A stretch of DNA of 36,356 nt. Origin: an uncultured Verrucomicrobiota bacterium (lineage in GTDB: Bacteria > Verrucomicrobiota > Verrucomicrobiia > Limisphaerales > UBA9464). The translations under genes and the position numbers were made by a program. Under the pieces are notes generated by a model, which was not told the origin of the DNA, did no database searches, and was given only the letters and a program-made list of their open reading frames with translations. The stretch covers positions 1 to 36,356 of the forward strand of contig CAIJLV010000093.1 in the NCBI GenBank assembly GCA_903821635.1, in the 5' to 3' direction. Positions 15,589 through 24,059 of this stretch are shown piece after piece (positions within the stretch are counted from its first letter, which is position 1; each line of letters opens with the position of its first letter).

Positions 15589-16251
15589 TCAGGGCTCGAC
15601 GAGGCCGTTGCGGATGGCGTAGCGGACGAGCTGGGTGATGGAGTGAAGCTCCAGCTTGCGCATCAGGTTGGTGCGGTGGGTCTCCACCGTCTTCACGCTG
15701 ATGCCGAGGAGGCGGGCGACCTCCTTGTTACTATGGCCTTGGGCGAGCAACTGGATGACTTCGCGTTCCCGGGCGGAAAGCGGCACCGCCGGGGGCGGAA
15801 CCGGAGCGGCGGCGGGGGCGGGCGTGGATTTGAGGAACGTGTCGAGCACGATGCTGGTCACCGAGGGGGTGAGGAAGGGTTGATCCTGAAGCACGGCCTC
15901 GACGGCGGTGATCAGGTCATTGCCGGCCTCGGATTTCAGCAGGTAACCCTTGGCGCCCGCCTGGAGAATCTCCCGCACGATCTGGGCTGAATCATGGACG
16001 GTCAGGACCAAGATTCGGATCTTGGGCGCCCGCTCTTGGAGCACGCGGGCGACTTCGAGCCCGTTTTGCTTGGGCATGTTGACGTCGAGCACGAGGAGAT
16101 CCGGACGGAGCTTCAACGCCAATTTGACCGCTTCGTCGCCGTCCCCGGCCTCGCCGACCACTTCCCAGCCGGCGCGCTCCTCCAGGGTCGCCCGGAGTCC
16201 GCGCCGGACCATTTCGTGGTCGTCGGCGATGAGGATGCGAATGCGGTTCAT
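15589..16251 (-). CDS. NarL/FixJ-type response regulator
   Basis: The 220-residue protein has a receiver domain (about 5-120: acidic pair D10 D11, phospho-acceptor D56 in LLVLDVNMP, K105 in GYLLKS) and a LuxR-type HTH (about 155-215: LSAREREVIQLLAQGHSNKEVARLLGISVKTVETHRTNLMRKL). The linker is Ala/Pro-rich. It is the natural partner of the kinase gene immediately upstream, whose stop overlaps this ATG as ATGA (16248-16251). It would act as a DNA-binding transcription regulator. Location next to the pilus-like locus, on the same strand, suggests that locus as a target, but no direct evidence is visible. Confidence 0.95.
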   Translation of the reverse strand: MNRIRILIADDHEMVRRGLRATLEERAGWEVVGEAGDGDEAVKLALKLRPDLLVLDVNMPKQNGLEVARVLQERAPKIRILVLTVHDSAQIVREILQAGAKGYLLKSEAGNDLITAVEAVLQDQPFLTPSVTSIVLDTFLKSTPAPAAAPVPPPAVPLSAREREVIQLLAQGHSNKEVARLLGISVKTVETHRTNLMRKLELHSITQLVRYAIRNGLVEP

Positions 16252-17681
16252 GGCAGGGTGGCGGGCACCGGAAGCATGATCCAGATGCGGGTGCCGGGGG
16301 AGCCGGGTTCCAATTGGAAGGTTCCCCGCAACTGCCGGACGCGCTCCCGCATGCCGGACAAGCCGACGCCGGTCGAAACGCCGACCCGCTGAAATTCGGC
16401 CAACACTTCGGCCGGGATGCCGCGGCCTTGGTCCGAGACTTCAAGGCGCACCGACTTGCGTTCGCGGGTCAATTCCACGCGTGCAGTTTTGCTCCCGGAG
16501 GAGCGGTGGATGTTGGAGAGGCATTCCTGCACGACCCGGAAGAGGGTCAGCTCGATCTGTTCGGGCAGGCGATCAAAATTGTCGGTGGCCTTGAACGTGA
16601 CCTCGATGCCGCTGCGTTGGGCGAAGCCGTCGAGGAACCAGCGCACGGCCGAGACTAGGCCCATCTCGTCGAGCAGCGGCGGGTGCAGGAGATAGGACAT
16701 GGTCCGGATCTCCTGCGAACTCTGTTTCGCCAACCGCAGGCACTGGGTGAGATTGGCGCCGGCGGGAGTTTCCGCCCCGCCCCACTGCCGCTGCACGCGG
16801 GCCAGTTCGATTTCTAGGGCAGCCAAGGCTTGGGCGGTGGAATCGTGCAACTCACGGCCGATCCGGCGGCGTTCATCATCCTGTGACCGCATGAGCGCGC
16901 CGGCGAGCAGCGACATGGCGTTCTCCACCTGTTTTTGGTCGGTCAGGTCGCGCATGATCGCCGCCAGTGAATCCACGCGGCCATCCTCGGTGTAGCGGGC
17001 CACGATCACTTGCGACACGGGCATCTCCAGCCCGCTGAGCCGGCGGAGAAAGCCTTCGCCGCTCCAGACGCCGTGGGTGCGGGCGGCCGGCAGGGCGTGT
17101 TCGACGAAGTCTGCCCGCGACGCCGGGGAAACCAGATCCGCCAAGGCGAGTTGCGTCACGGGGGCGGACGCCGTCAACCCGAGCAAGGCGCGGCCGGCGT
17201 TGTTCAAGTAGACGAGTTGCCCATCGGCCCGGGCCAAGCCCACGAGATCGGGCGTCGCCTCAAGCATGGCGAGCAGCCGGGCTTGGGTCTCCAGCGCCTC
17301 CCGGCGCAACGCCTCTTGTTTTTGCAGCCGCGCTTCCACGGCGGCGAGCAGCGACAAGGTGTCGAACGGCTTCTGGAGATAATCGTCGGCCCCGCCGTCC
17401 ATGCCCCGGCGCATATCGGTCGCGTCGCTGCGCCCCGTCATGATGATCACGGGGATCGTGGCGAGACTGGGATTAGCCCGCACGCCGGCGAGGAGCGAAA
17501 AACCGTCGGCATCCCCCAAGTTAATGTCCGTGAGGATTAAGTCGGGCCGCTCAGCTCGCGCCAAGCGGAGCCCTTCCTCGGCGGTGGCGGCTTCGATGAC
17601 GGTATGGCGTTTGACGGCGAGGATGCGCCGCACGATGTCGCGACACGCCGCGTCGTCTTCAATGACCAGGATTTGACCCAC
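16248..17681 (-). CDS. Soluble histidine kinase with N-terminal receiver (REC-PAS-HisKA_3-HATPase)
   Basis: The 477-residue protein starts with a receiver domain (VIEDD; phospho-acceptor D52 in LILTDINLG; K104 in YLQKPF). A PAS domain follows (about 133-255, LEATPDLVGLARADGQLVYLNNAGRALLGL), then a dimerisation helix with H279 in RRRIGRELHDSTAQAL, and an HATPase domain (VVQECLSNIHRS, DQGRGIP, GVGLSGMRERV). No membrane helix is seen, so it is cytoplasmic and likely receives its signal through the receiver or PAS domain. The GTG at 17681 is chosen because the receiver begins there. The frame is open to 18047, but the extra 122 residues are Arg/Pro/Ser-rich and look non-coding. It is coupled by ATGA to the response regulator. 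Confidence 0.9.
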   Translation of the reverse strand: MGQILVIEDDAACRDIVRRILAVKRHTVIEAATAEEGLRLARAERPDLILTDINLGDADGFSLLAGVRANPSLATIPVIIMTGRSDATDMRRGMDGGADDYLQKPFDTLSLLAAVEARLQKQEALRREALETQARLLAMLEATPDLVGLARADGQLVYLNNAGRALLGLTASAPVTQLALADLVSPASRADFVEHALPAARTHGVWSGEGFLRRLSGLEMPVSQVIVARYTEDGRVDSLAAIMRDLTDQKQVENAMSLLAGALMRSQDDERRRIGRELHDSTAQALAALEIELARVQRQWGGAETPAGANLTQCLRLAKQSSQEIRTMSYLLHPPLLDEMGLVSAVRWFLDGFAQRSGIEVTFKATDNFDRLPEQIELTLFRVVQECLSNIHRSSGSKTARVELTRERKSVRLEVSDQGRGIPAEVLAEFQRVGVSTGVGLSGMRERVRQLRGTFQLEPGSPGTRIWIMLPVPATLP

Positions 17682-18228
17682 AGGAGTTTGAGCTTTCGGG
17701 CCGCTTGGGGTGGGCGAAGGGCGGATTTGCCCAGCCTGATGGCTCGGGCGAATCTTGGCCCTCCGACTCCGACGCAGCGAGAGCGAGTAGGGTATCGGCA
17801 CTTGGGAGCCAGACTGGAGTTTCAGGGTGGGTCGGAGTTTGAGCCGGTCGCGGAAGCGGGGTGCGGTTTGGTCAGCCAGTTCCCCAAGCGAGCGTGGTTC
17901 TCGCCCCGCCGGACTGAATAAAGGAACGCCGTTGGGCGTGCCACCCCACTCCGCCCGGCGCAGTGCAGCCAGCCGCGGAGCGGCGTTAGAACGTAACCCC
18001 AAGCGTGAGCTGTGGGTGGTGGGCTGTCGCCCCTGGAAGCCGGCCACTGAAATCAGGAACTAGTAAACGCCCACGGTGGTTCTCCGGTGGGCCGCCCGGG
18101 TCAAACGCACGGCAGTGGCTTGGTAAGTTCGAGGTTTGGGTCGGTGCCGGGGAGGGATTTTCGGGCTGAACGACGGGATAACTTCTGCTTTTTAGGCAGG
18201 CACAACTTCCCTACCGTCCCGCCCCAGA
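17682..18228. other. Divergent intergenic region between kinase and O-antigen ligase genes
   Basis: This 547-bp stretch must hold the promoters for two divergent genes. No gene is supported. An open frame continuing the kinase upstream to 18047 has an unlikely composition. A small hairpin, GCCCAC (18069-18074) with GTGGGC (18087-18092), lies near its middle. I see no clear promoter boxes. Confidence 0.5.
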
Positions 18229-20100
18229 ATGTTCGACCGCGACCACCTAGATTCCTTTTGTGAACGAGCGATCACTGGCTTGATGCTGGCGACCCTGTTC
18301 GTCGCGGCGACCCTGTTCGGCGGCGCGCGGAATTCGGAATTTGCCCTGATCGCAGGCATGACCGGCGCCACGCTGCTGCTCTGGCTGGTTCGTTTCTGGA
18401 TTAACCCTTCGCACCGCTTCCTGCTGCATCCGGCCGTCTGGCCCGGGCTGGGTTTCCTCGGTTACGCCGCTTGGCGTGCGACCCAAGCGGAGGTTCCCTA
18501 CCTGGCCCGCCAAGAACTCCTGCTCGTCGTGGTGGCGGGAGTCGCCTTCCTGCTCGCCTTGCACAATCTGCACGGGCAGGACACGACCCAGGCGGTCGTT
18601 CATGGCTTGGCCGGATTGGGCTGCGTCATCGCTGGCTACGCGATCATTCAAGCGCTCGGGCAGTCGCAAAAGGTGCTCTGGCTGGCGCAACCGGCCGATT
18701 ATTTCAAACGTGCGGGCGGCACCTTTATGAACCCCAACCACCTCGCGGCCTTTCTCGGGTTGCTGGTGCCGCTTTCTGTAAGCCAGTTCCTGCTCGGTCG
18801 GGGCAAGGCGGTCATCAAGGTCCTCCACGGCTACGCCGCCCTGATGATGCTCGGCGGTATCGCGGTGACGATGTCCCGGGGCGGTTGGATCGCGGTCGCC
18901 GTCGGCTTGGGCGGCTTGCTGGTCTGGATCGGTTTTCGCCGGCGGGAACTGCGCCTGCCCATCGCCATCCTCGCCCTGCTCATGGTCGGGGGCGGGTGGT
19001 TCTTCTACCGCACCTCGGAAAAAGCCCGGGCCCGAGTCACCAATGTGGCCAAGGCGGACAACCGAGACGCGGGCCAGGGCCGGACGTGGTTGTGGAAACC
19101 GGCGGTGAAGATGTGGGCCGACCATCGTTGGTTGGGCGTGGGGCCGGGCCATTTTGACGCCCGTTTCCCGCAATACCGCTCGCCTGAAGTCCAGTTGAGC
19201 CCCGGTTGGGTGCACAACGAATACCTCAATCTGCTCACCGATTACGGCGTGGCGGGAGCCTTGCTAGCCGCGGCTGCCGTGGGCGCCTTTGGGTGGAGCG
19301 CGGTGCGGTCCGTCAAATATGTCGAACGCGGCAGCAGTGACCTCGGCAACCGGGGCAGCAACCGCACGGCGTTTTTTGTCGGGGCCAGCTCCGGCCTCGG
19401 CACGCTCGCCCTGCATTGTTTCGTGGACTTCAATCTTCACATCCCCGCGATTGCCTTCGCAGGCGCGATCATCAGTGGTTTGCTCGCTTCCACCCTGCGG
19501 TTTGCGACCGAGCGATTTTGGCTGACGCCGCGTTTGGCCGGCCGCGTTCTCGTCACCGGGGCCGGGATCGGCACCTTGGTCTGGTTGGGGCCCCTCGCCA
19601 GCCAGTTGGGTCGCGAGGGCGTGATTCTGAACCGTTCCGCCGCCGCCACCGCGATCACCCCAGAACTGCTGACCAACCTCGACGCCGCCGCCGCGCTGGT
19701 GCCCGATAATCCCCGCACTGCCTTCGAACTGGGCGAAAATTATCGCCGACTGAGCTTCGCCGGTGACGACGACTGGCAAAAGCACGGCACCCAAGCTCGG
19801 GTGTGGCTGGAGCGCGCCACGCAGTTGAATCCGTATGACGCCCGCGCCCGGTTGCGACTGGCCCAGACCCTGAGCTGGATTGGAGAACGAGAACGCGCCG
19901 AAAAGGAATTCGCCGAAGCTCTGCGCCTCGGCCCCAATGACGTGTCCGTGGCCAATGGCGTCGCGTGGTTTTTGCTCAGCAACGGCCGCGCCGCGGAGGC
20001 CAAACCCCTCCTCGAAGCCTCGCTCAAGTGGAAGTGGTGGGACAACTGGGCGGCGGTTGATTACCTTCAGAAGGCGGAACAAGCACTGAAGCAGCCTTGA
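18229..20100 (+). CDS. O-antigen ligase (Wzy_C/WaaL family) with C-terminal TPR repeats
   Basis: The 623-residue inner-membrane protein has about ten to twelve hydrophobic helices between residues 12 and 465. The ligase hallmark is in the middle: GTFMNPNHLAAFLGLLVPL (about 163-181), then MSRGGWIAVAVG. A large periplasmic loop follows, with GRTWLWKPAVKMWADHRWLGVGPGHF and GWVHNEYLNLLTDYGVAGALL; the Arg and His there are the typical catalytic region. The last 120 residues are TPR-like (TAFELGENYRRLSF, DARARLRLAQTLSWIGERERAEKEFAEALRLGPND). The family transfers or polymerises lipid-linked glycans at the outer face of the inner membrane. Two glycosyltransferase genes follow on the same strand. Confidence 0.9.
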   Translation: MFDRDHLDSFCERAITGLMLATLFVAATLFGGARNSEFALIAGMTGATLLLWLVRFWINPSHRFLLHPAVWPGLGFLGYAAWRATQAEVPYLARQELLLVVVAGVAFLLALHNLHGQDTTQAVVHGLAGLGCVIAGYAIIQALGQSQKVLWLAQPADYFKRAGGTFMNPNHLAAFLGLLVPLSVSQFLLGRGKAVIKVLHGYAALMMLGGIAVTMSRGGWIAVAVGLGGLLVWIGFRRRELRLPIAILALLMVGGGWFFYRTSEKARARVTNVAKADNRDAGQGRTWLWKPAVKMWADHRWLGVGPGHFDARFPQYRSPEVQLSPGWVHNEYLNLLTDYGVAGALLAAAAVGAFGWSAVRSVKYVERGSSDLGNRGSNRTAFFVGASSGLGTLALHCFVDFNLHIPAIAFAGAIISGLLASTLRFATERFWLTPRLAGRVLVTGAGIGTLVWLGPLASQLGREGVILNRSAAATAITPELLTNLDAAAALVPDNPRTAFELGENYRRLSFAGDDDWQKHGTQARVWLERATQLNPYDARARLRLAQTLSWIGERERAEKEFAEALRLGPNDVSVANGVAWFLLSNGRAAEAKPLLEASLKWKWWDNWAAVDYLQKAEQALKQP

Positions 20101-20144
20101 TCCGGTCGGGGCCAAGCCGATGCTGGGCTTCGCTGCCCACTGCT

Positions 20145-21272
20145 ATGAACAAGACCGCGATCATTTCCTCCGGACTCGGTTGGGTGCGCCGCGGCAACGA
20201 GGCTTGGGCGCAAGGTGTGGGCGAGGCGCTGCGGGCGGACGGCACACCCGTGACGCTGTTCGGCAGTGGTCCGCTGAAGCCCCAATGCGATTACCAACGC
20301 GGCCTCACTCTACGCCGGGATCATCCGCTGTGGCGCCGGTGGCTGAGTTGGGGGCGGCGTTACGGTTGGGAACAATCCCTGCTCGCCGTGTGGCTGTCCC
20401 ACCGCCTGCACCCCACGGGCCATGACGTAGCGCACACAGGCGATCCTCAAGTTGCCTCCGGTCTCCAGCGGCGCCGGGCGCGGCATGGGGCAACCGTGAT
20501 CTACAAGGATGGCTTGCTACTGGGGCCGGATTGGAACCGGAACTTCGACTGGGTGCAGGTGCTGGCTCCCCATTACCTCGAAGCGGGCGTGGCGCAGGGA
20601 TTGGACACCCGGCGGTGGCGGATGATCCCGCACTTCATTGAGCCGGAACGCTTCCAGACCGTCCGACCGCGCGCCGAACTTCGCCGCGAAGTGCTCGGCC
20701 AAGAATTGCCCCCGGGCGCCGCGCTGGTGCTCGCCGTCGGCGCCTTGGCGACCCAGAGCCACAAGCGGCTCGATTGGGTGGCCCGCGAGGTGGCCCGCGT
20801 GCCGGCGACGCATCTGCTCGTGGTCGGGCAAGCAGATCGGGCGGACGAGGCCGCGTTTGAAGCCGCCGTGCGCCCACTGCTGGGGGAGCGGTTGCACGTG
20901 CGCACCAACCTCGATCCGAGCGACCTGCCGCGGTATTTTCAGGCGGCGGATGTGTTTGCCCACGCCGCCCTCCGAGAGCCCTTTGGACTGGTGCTGATTG
21001 AGGCTTTGGCGGCGGGCTTGCCCATCTTGGGCCATGTTTTTCCCGTAACGCGGTGGATCATTGGGGACGGAGGCGAAAGTCTCGACATGGAATCTGCCGG
21101 GGCGCTGACCGCCGCCTTAACCCGACTGGTCAACGCGCCGGCCGAACGCGCTGCCCTGGGGGTGCGGGCGCGGGCGCGGGCGCGGGCGGAATTCAGTCCC
21201 GGAGTCATTCTGCCGCGCTACCAACAACTGTATGCGGACATTCGCGCTGACCGTTTGGCCGCGGCCCGTTAA
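20145..21272 (+). CDS. GT4-like glycosyltransferase
   Basis: The 375-residue protein has a GT-B fold pattern. The N-terminal half reads KTAIISSGLGWVRRGNEAWAQGVGEAL, where the donor/acceptor domain starts. The C-terminal half contains LVLAVGALATQSHKRLDWVAREVARV, HLLVVGQAD, DLPRYFQAADVFAHAALREPFGLVLIEALAAGLPILGH, the last being the EX7E-type signature of GT4 enzymes (E in REPFG and E in LIEALA). It should add a sugar to a cell-surface glycan in the cytoplasm. The ATG at 20145 is preferred over a TTG at 20097 that overlaps the ligase stop, since the conserved domain starts at MNKTAIISSG. Sugar and linkage cannot be read. Confidence 0.87.
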   Translation: MNKTAIISSGLGWVRRGNEAWAQGVGEALRADGTPVTLFGSGPLKPQCDYQRGLTLRRDHPLWRRWLSWGRRYGWEQSLLAVWLSHRLHPTGHDVAHTGDPQVASGLQRRRARHGATVIYKDGLLLGPDWNRNFDWVQVLAPHYLEAGVAQGLDTRRWRMIPHFIEPERFQTVRPRAELRREVLGQELPPGAALVLAVGALATQSHKRLDWVAREVARVPATHLLVVGQADRADEAAFEAAVRPLLGERLHVRTNLDPSDLPRYFQAADVFAHAALREPFGLVLIEALAAGLPILGHVFPVTRWIIGDGGESLDMESAGALTAALTRLVNAPAERAALGVRARARARAEFSPGVILPRYQQLYADIRADRLAAAR

Positions 21273-21275
21273 GGC

Positions 21276-22400
21276 ATGAACGTCGCCTTTCTCAACGAAA
21301 ACACGCTGGGGCACACCAGCTATCTACCCCGCTTTGCCGCGACGTTGGCCGCGCGCCCGGAACTCGGCGTGACCCCCTACGTCCTCGACGCGTTGCCGTT
21401 GCCGGCTCACCTCCGGCGGTTGGGCGACACGGCGATCCGGGGGTTGTGGCAAGTGGGGCTCGATTTTCACGCCACCCGGTGGCGGATTGCCATCAGTCGG
21501 CATGCCCGGGAGCAATTGGACGCTCTCCGGGCGCAAATTCAGCTCGATGCGGTCGTGGTGAACACGCAGAGCACCGGGCTCGAACTCGGCGACCTACCTC
21601 GCGAACTCCCGATCTTGGTGGCGTTGGATGCGACCTTTCGACAGCTCGCCGATTCCCCGTGGTTGGGGCCCAACCGACTGAGCCGCTGGTTACAGCCGGT
21701 TACGCTCAGCCGATTGTTGCGCCGGGAGCGGGACTTGTTTGCGGTCGCCTCCCGGTTGCTGCCTTGGTCGGAACGGGTCGCTGAATCCCTCCGCCGAGAC
21801 TACGGCATCGGTGGGGAGCGGATCGAAATCCTGCCGCCTTCGCTGGCGGCGCCCGCAGTCCGGGTGGTGCGGACCCAACCGCGGCTGCCGCAGTTGTTGT
21901 TCTTGGGTGGTGACTTCGTGCGAAAAGGGGGGCCGCTCCTGCTCGAAGTGTTTCGCCGCGAGTTGGTGGGACGCGCCGAGCTACAGTTGGTCACGCAGTC
22001 GGACGTGCCCGCTGAACCGGGCGTGGTGGTGCATCGGGGCGTGCAGGCGGGCAGCCCGGAGTGGTTGGCGCGCTGGCACGAGGCGGACCTATTTGTGTTT
22101 CCGTCCAAGCTGGAGACGTTTGGCATCGTGTTGCTGGAAGCGTTGGCCTTTAAGGTGCCGGTCGTGGCGTCGGCGGCGGGCGCGGCCAGTTCGATTCTGG
22201 GCCAGGGGGCCTTCGGGCGCGTGGTCGATCCCCTGACTGCCGACACTCTTGCGGCCGCGCTCAAAGAGGCTTTGGCTGCGCCGGAAGCGAGGGTGAGTCG
22301 GGCGGCGGCGGGACGAGCCTCGTTCGAGGAACGATTTGAATTGGGACGCAATGCCGGGCGACTGGCCGAACTGCTGCACACGCTCGGGCGGCGCTCGTGA
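21276..22400 (+). CDS. GT4-like glycosyltransferase
   Basis: The 374-residue protein has a GT-B fold. It starts MNVAFLNENTLGHTSYLPRFA; the linker contains LLPWSERVAESLRRDYGIGGERIEILPPSL. The C-terminal donor domain has LLFLGGDFVRKGGPLLLEVF and ADLFVFPSKLETFGIVLLEALAFKVPVVAS, with the E-X7-E pair typical of GT4. It begins 3 bp after the previous gene's stop, so both are co-transcribed. Likely role is the next step of the same surface glycan. It ends tail to tail with the HNH gene, with 1 bp between the two stops. Confidence 0.88.
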   Translation: MNVAFLNENTLGHTSYLPRFAATLAARPELGVTPYVLDALPLPAHLRRLGDTAIRGLWQVGLDFHATRWRIAISRHAREQLDALRAQIQLDAVVVNTQSTGLELGDLPRELPILVALDATFRQLADSPWLGPNRLSRWLQPVTLSRLLRRERDLFAVASRLLPWSERVAESLRRDYGIGGERIEILPPSLAAPAVRVVRTQPRLPQLLFLGGDFVRKGGPLLLEVFRRELVGRAELQLVTQSDVPAEPGVVVHRGVQAGSPEWLARWHEADLFVFPSKLETFGIVLLEALAFKVPVVASAAGAASSILGQGAFGRVVDPLTADTLAAALKEALAAPEARVSRAAAGRASFEERFELGRNAGRLAELLHTLGRRS

Positions 22401-22401
22401 A

Positions 22402-23022
22402 TCAGCCGACTTCTTCGCCCAATTCGACGTTCCAGTAGGCGAGGTCGAGGAAATGTTTCCAAGCCGCGTGGACGGGCCCACCCAAGGTGACGTGGACAAA
22501 TGGCCGCCACTTCGGGCGTTTCGGTTTGCGCACCAAGCGTAGCCCAGCCTCCATCGGGGTCCGGTTCGCCTTGCGCGTGTTACACCGGATGCAGGAGCAG
22601 ACGATGTTTTCCCAACTGGTTGGGCCGCTCCGATCGCGCGGCACGACGTGGTCCAGGTTCAAGTCGCGGCGCTCGAAGACTTTACCGCAATACTGGCAGG
22701 TGTTGCGGTCCCGTTCGAAGATGTTGTGGCGGGTGAATTTGACCTCCTTTTTCAACTGGCGGTCGAACACTGCCAACAAGATCACCCGGGGCACGCGGAT
22801 CTTGAAGGAGATCGTTCCGACCGTTTCGTCGCCCGGCACCACCGACGACAAGTCGCGCCACTGTTTGAAATCGTAAGTCTTAAAATCGCCGTCGTCGTCG
22901 CCGAAGACCACTTGGGCGTGGCCTTCGAAGAGCAGCGTCAGCGCCCGTCGCACCGAGCAGACGTTGACTGCCTGCCAGAGGCGATTGAGCACCAGCACCT
23001 GTTGTTGGAGAGCGAGGCCCAT
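22402..23022 (-). CDS. HNH endonuclease family protein
   Basis: The 206-residue protein has an N-terminal region of about 90 residues (VLVLNRLWQAVNVCSVRRALTLLFEGHAQVV) common to stand-alone bacterial HNH proteins. The HNH module follows: CQYC (C109, C112), LNLDHVVPRDRSGPTSWENIV (H125, N139) and the second zinc pair C144/C147 in CIRCNTRK. Such proteins (McrA-like HNH family) cut DNA in several contexts, but many free-standing genes in this subgroup have no known role. It interrupts the plus-strand glycan genes on the opposite strand. AAGG 7 bp before the ATG is one of the few possible Shine-Dalgarno sites in the window. Confidence 0.9.
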   Translation of the reverse strand: MGLALQQQVLVLNRLWQAVNVCSVRRALTLLFEGHAQVVFGDDDGDFKTYDFKQWRDLSSVVPGDETVGTISFKIRVPRVILLAVFDRQLKKEVKFTRHNIFERDRNTCQYCGKVFERRDLNLDHVVPRDRSGPTSWENIVCSCIRCNTRKANRTPMEAGLRLVRKPKRPKWRPFVHVTLGGPVHAAWKHFLDLAYWNVELGEEVG

Positions 23023-23245
23023 AAGGCAACCTTGGGTGATTGCACCGTTTAGGTATCCGAGGTCGTCGGTGAAGTCAACTTCGTGGGCGGCGCTGGCTGT
23101 AACAAATTATGGCCGCTGATAGGGAGGGGTTTTCGCCTAAGAAAGCCTGCTCACGGCGACTTTGGGATTGACGTTAAAACCACTTGAAGGCGCGGTTGTG
23201 GGCGTCGAGGGAGTTTTTTGTGTCAGTGATTGTCCCCTCGAAACC

Positions 23246-23914
23246 ATGACCACCTACAGCAGCGAGACCTCCAAATTTCGGCAACTCCTCCTTCCGTTTT
23301 GCCAAGGCTATGGGATCGACATTGGTTTCGGAGGGGATGCGGTCGCGGCGCATGCGATCCGAATGGATTTGCCCCAACCCTATGCGAGCGCTGGGGATGC
23401 CTCCGTGCAATTGGGCGGTGATTGCCGGAATTTGCTTTGGTTTCGGGACGATGTGCTGGAATTCGTTTACTCGTCCCATGTCTTGGAAGATTTCCCCGAG
23501 GAGTTGACGGCTTCGGTGCTCGAAGAGTGGTCGCGGGTCCTCAAGCCAGGTGGTAATTTGGTGCTCCTCTTGCCGGATCAAGTGCGCTACGCATCCTATT
23601 GTGCGCGGGTTGGAGCTCCCCAAAACGACCATCATTCGATCGCGCATTTTTCGTTCGATTACGTTTCTGGCGTGGCGCGCAAACTCGGAAACTTGGAGGT
23701 CGTCGCCAGCTTTCCCGAACTGGGTGATTACTCGTTCGGAGTGGTTTTTAGAAAAAATGCAGCGACCCACTCCCAGTCCAATCAACTCGCCGCACTTGAG
23801 GCCAAACTGGCGGACACCTTCAGGGAACGGGACCAGATCCAATTGCAGTTGAATCGGATCCGACTGCATCCCGCCTATCGGTTTGCTCGAATGCTCAAGT
23901 CGTGGGTCAAGTAG
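23246..23914 (+). CDS. SAM-dependent methyltransferase-like protein
   Basis: The 222-residue protein shows a class I methyltransferase pattern: GYGIDIGFGGDAV (motif I-like), LLWFRDDVLEFVYSSHVLEDFPEE (motif II/post I), and EEWSRVLKPGGNLVLLLPD, typical of Methyltransf_11. The last 45 residues form a short coiled coil with basic end (LEAKLADTFRERDQIQLQLNRIRLH), often seen in glycan-cluster methyltransferases. It likely modifies a sugar or links with glycosyltransferases. The ATG at 23246 is chosen; the frame is open upstream to a TTG at 23162, but that part has no conserved features. GC content is lower than in the flanking genes. Confidence 0.78.
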   Translation: MTTYSSETSKFRQLLLPFCQGYGIDIGFGGDAVAAHAIRMDLPQPYASAGDASVQLGGDCRNLLWFRDDVLEFVYSSHVLEDFPEELTASVLEEWSRVLKPGGNLVLLLPDQVRYASYCARVGAPQNDHHSIAHFSFDYVSGVARKLGNLEVVASFPELGDYSFGVVFRKNAATHSQSNQLAALEAKLADTFRERDQIQLQLNRIRLHPAYRFARMLKSWVK

Positions 23915-23939
23915 CTTTCGGGCTTGGCCAAGCTTAGCG

Positions 23940-23974
23940 CCTTGGTGGCCCCCTTTGTTTTCGGGCCGCCAAGG
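23940..23974 (+). terminator. Hairpin between methyltransferase and GT9 genes
   Basis: CCTTGGTGGCCC (23940-23951) pairs with GGGCCGCCAAGG (23963-23974), 12 bp with one G-U pair and an 11-nt T-rich loop. It begins 26 bp after the methyltransferase stop. No T-run follows, so it could be a terminator or just a structured leader of the next gene. Confidence 0.45.
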
Positions 23975-24059
23975 GGTGTTAAAAGTTCAATCGAAGTTTC
24001 ACCAGTTCACCCTCGCAGCCTATACCCACTTCGACCACCGCTCACAGGCCTACTTGGAT

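Noticed and set aside
17682..18047. 122-residue N-terminal extension of the histidine kinase
   Set aside because: Composition is Arg/Pro/Ser-rich with no domain; the receiver domain begins directly at the GTG at 17681. A non-coding or repeated element is more likely.
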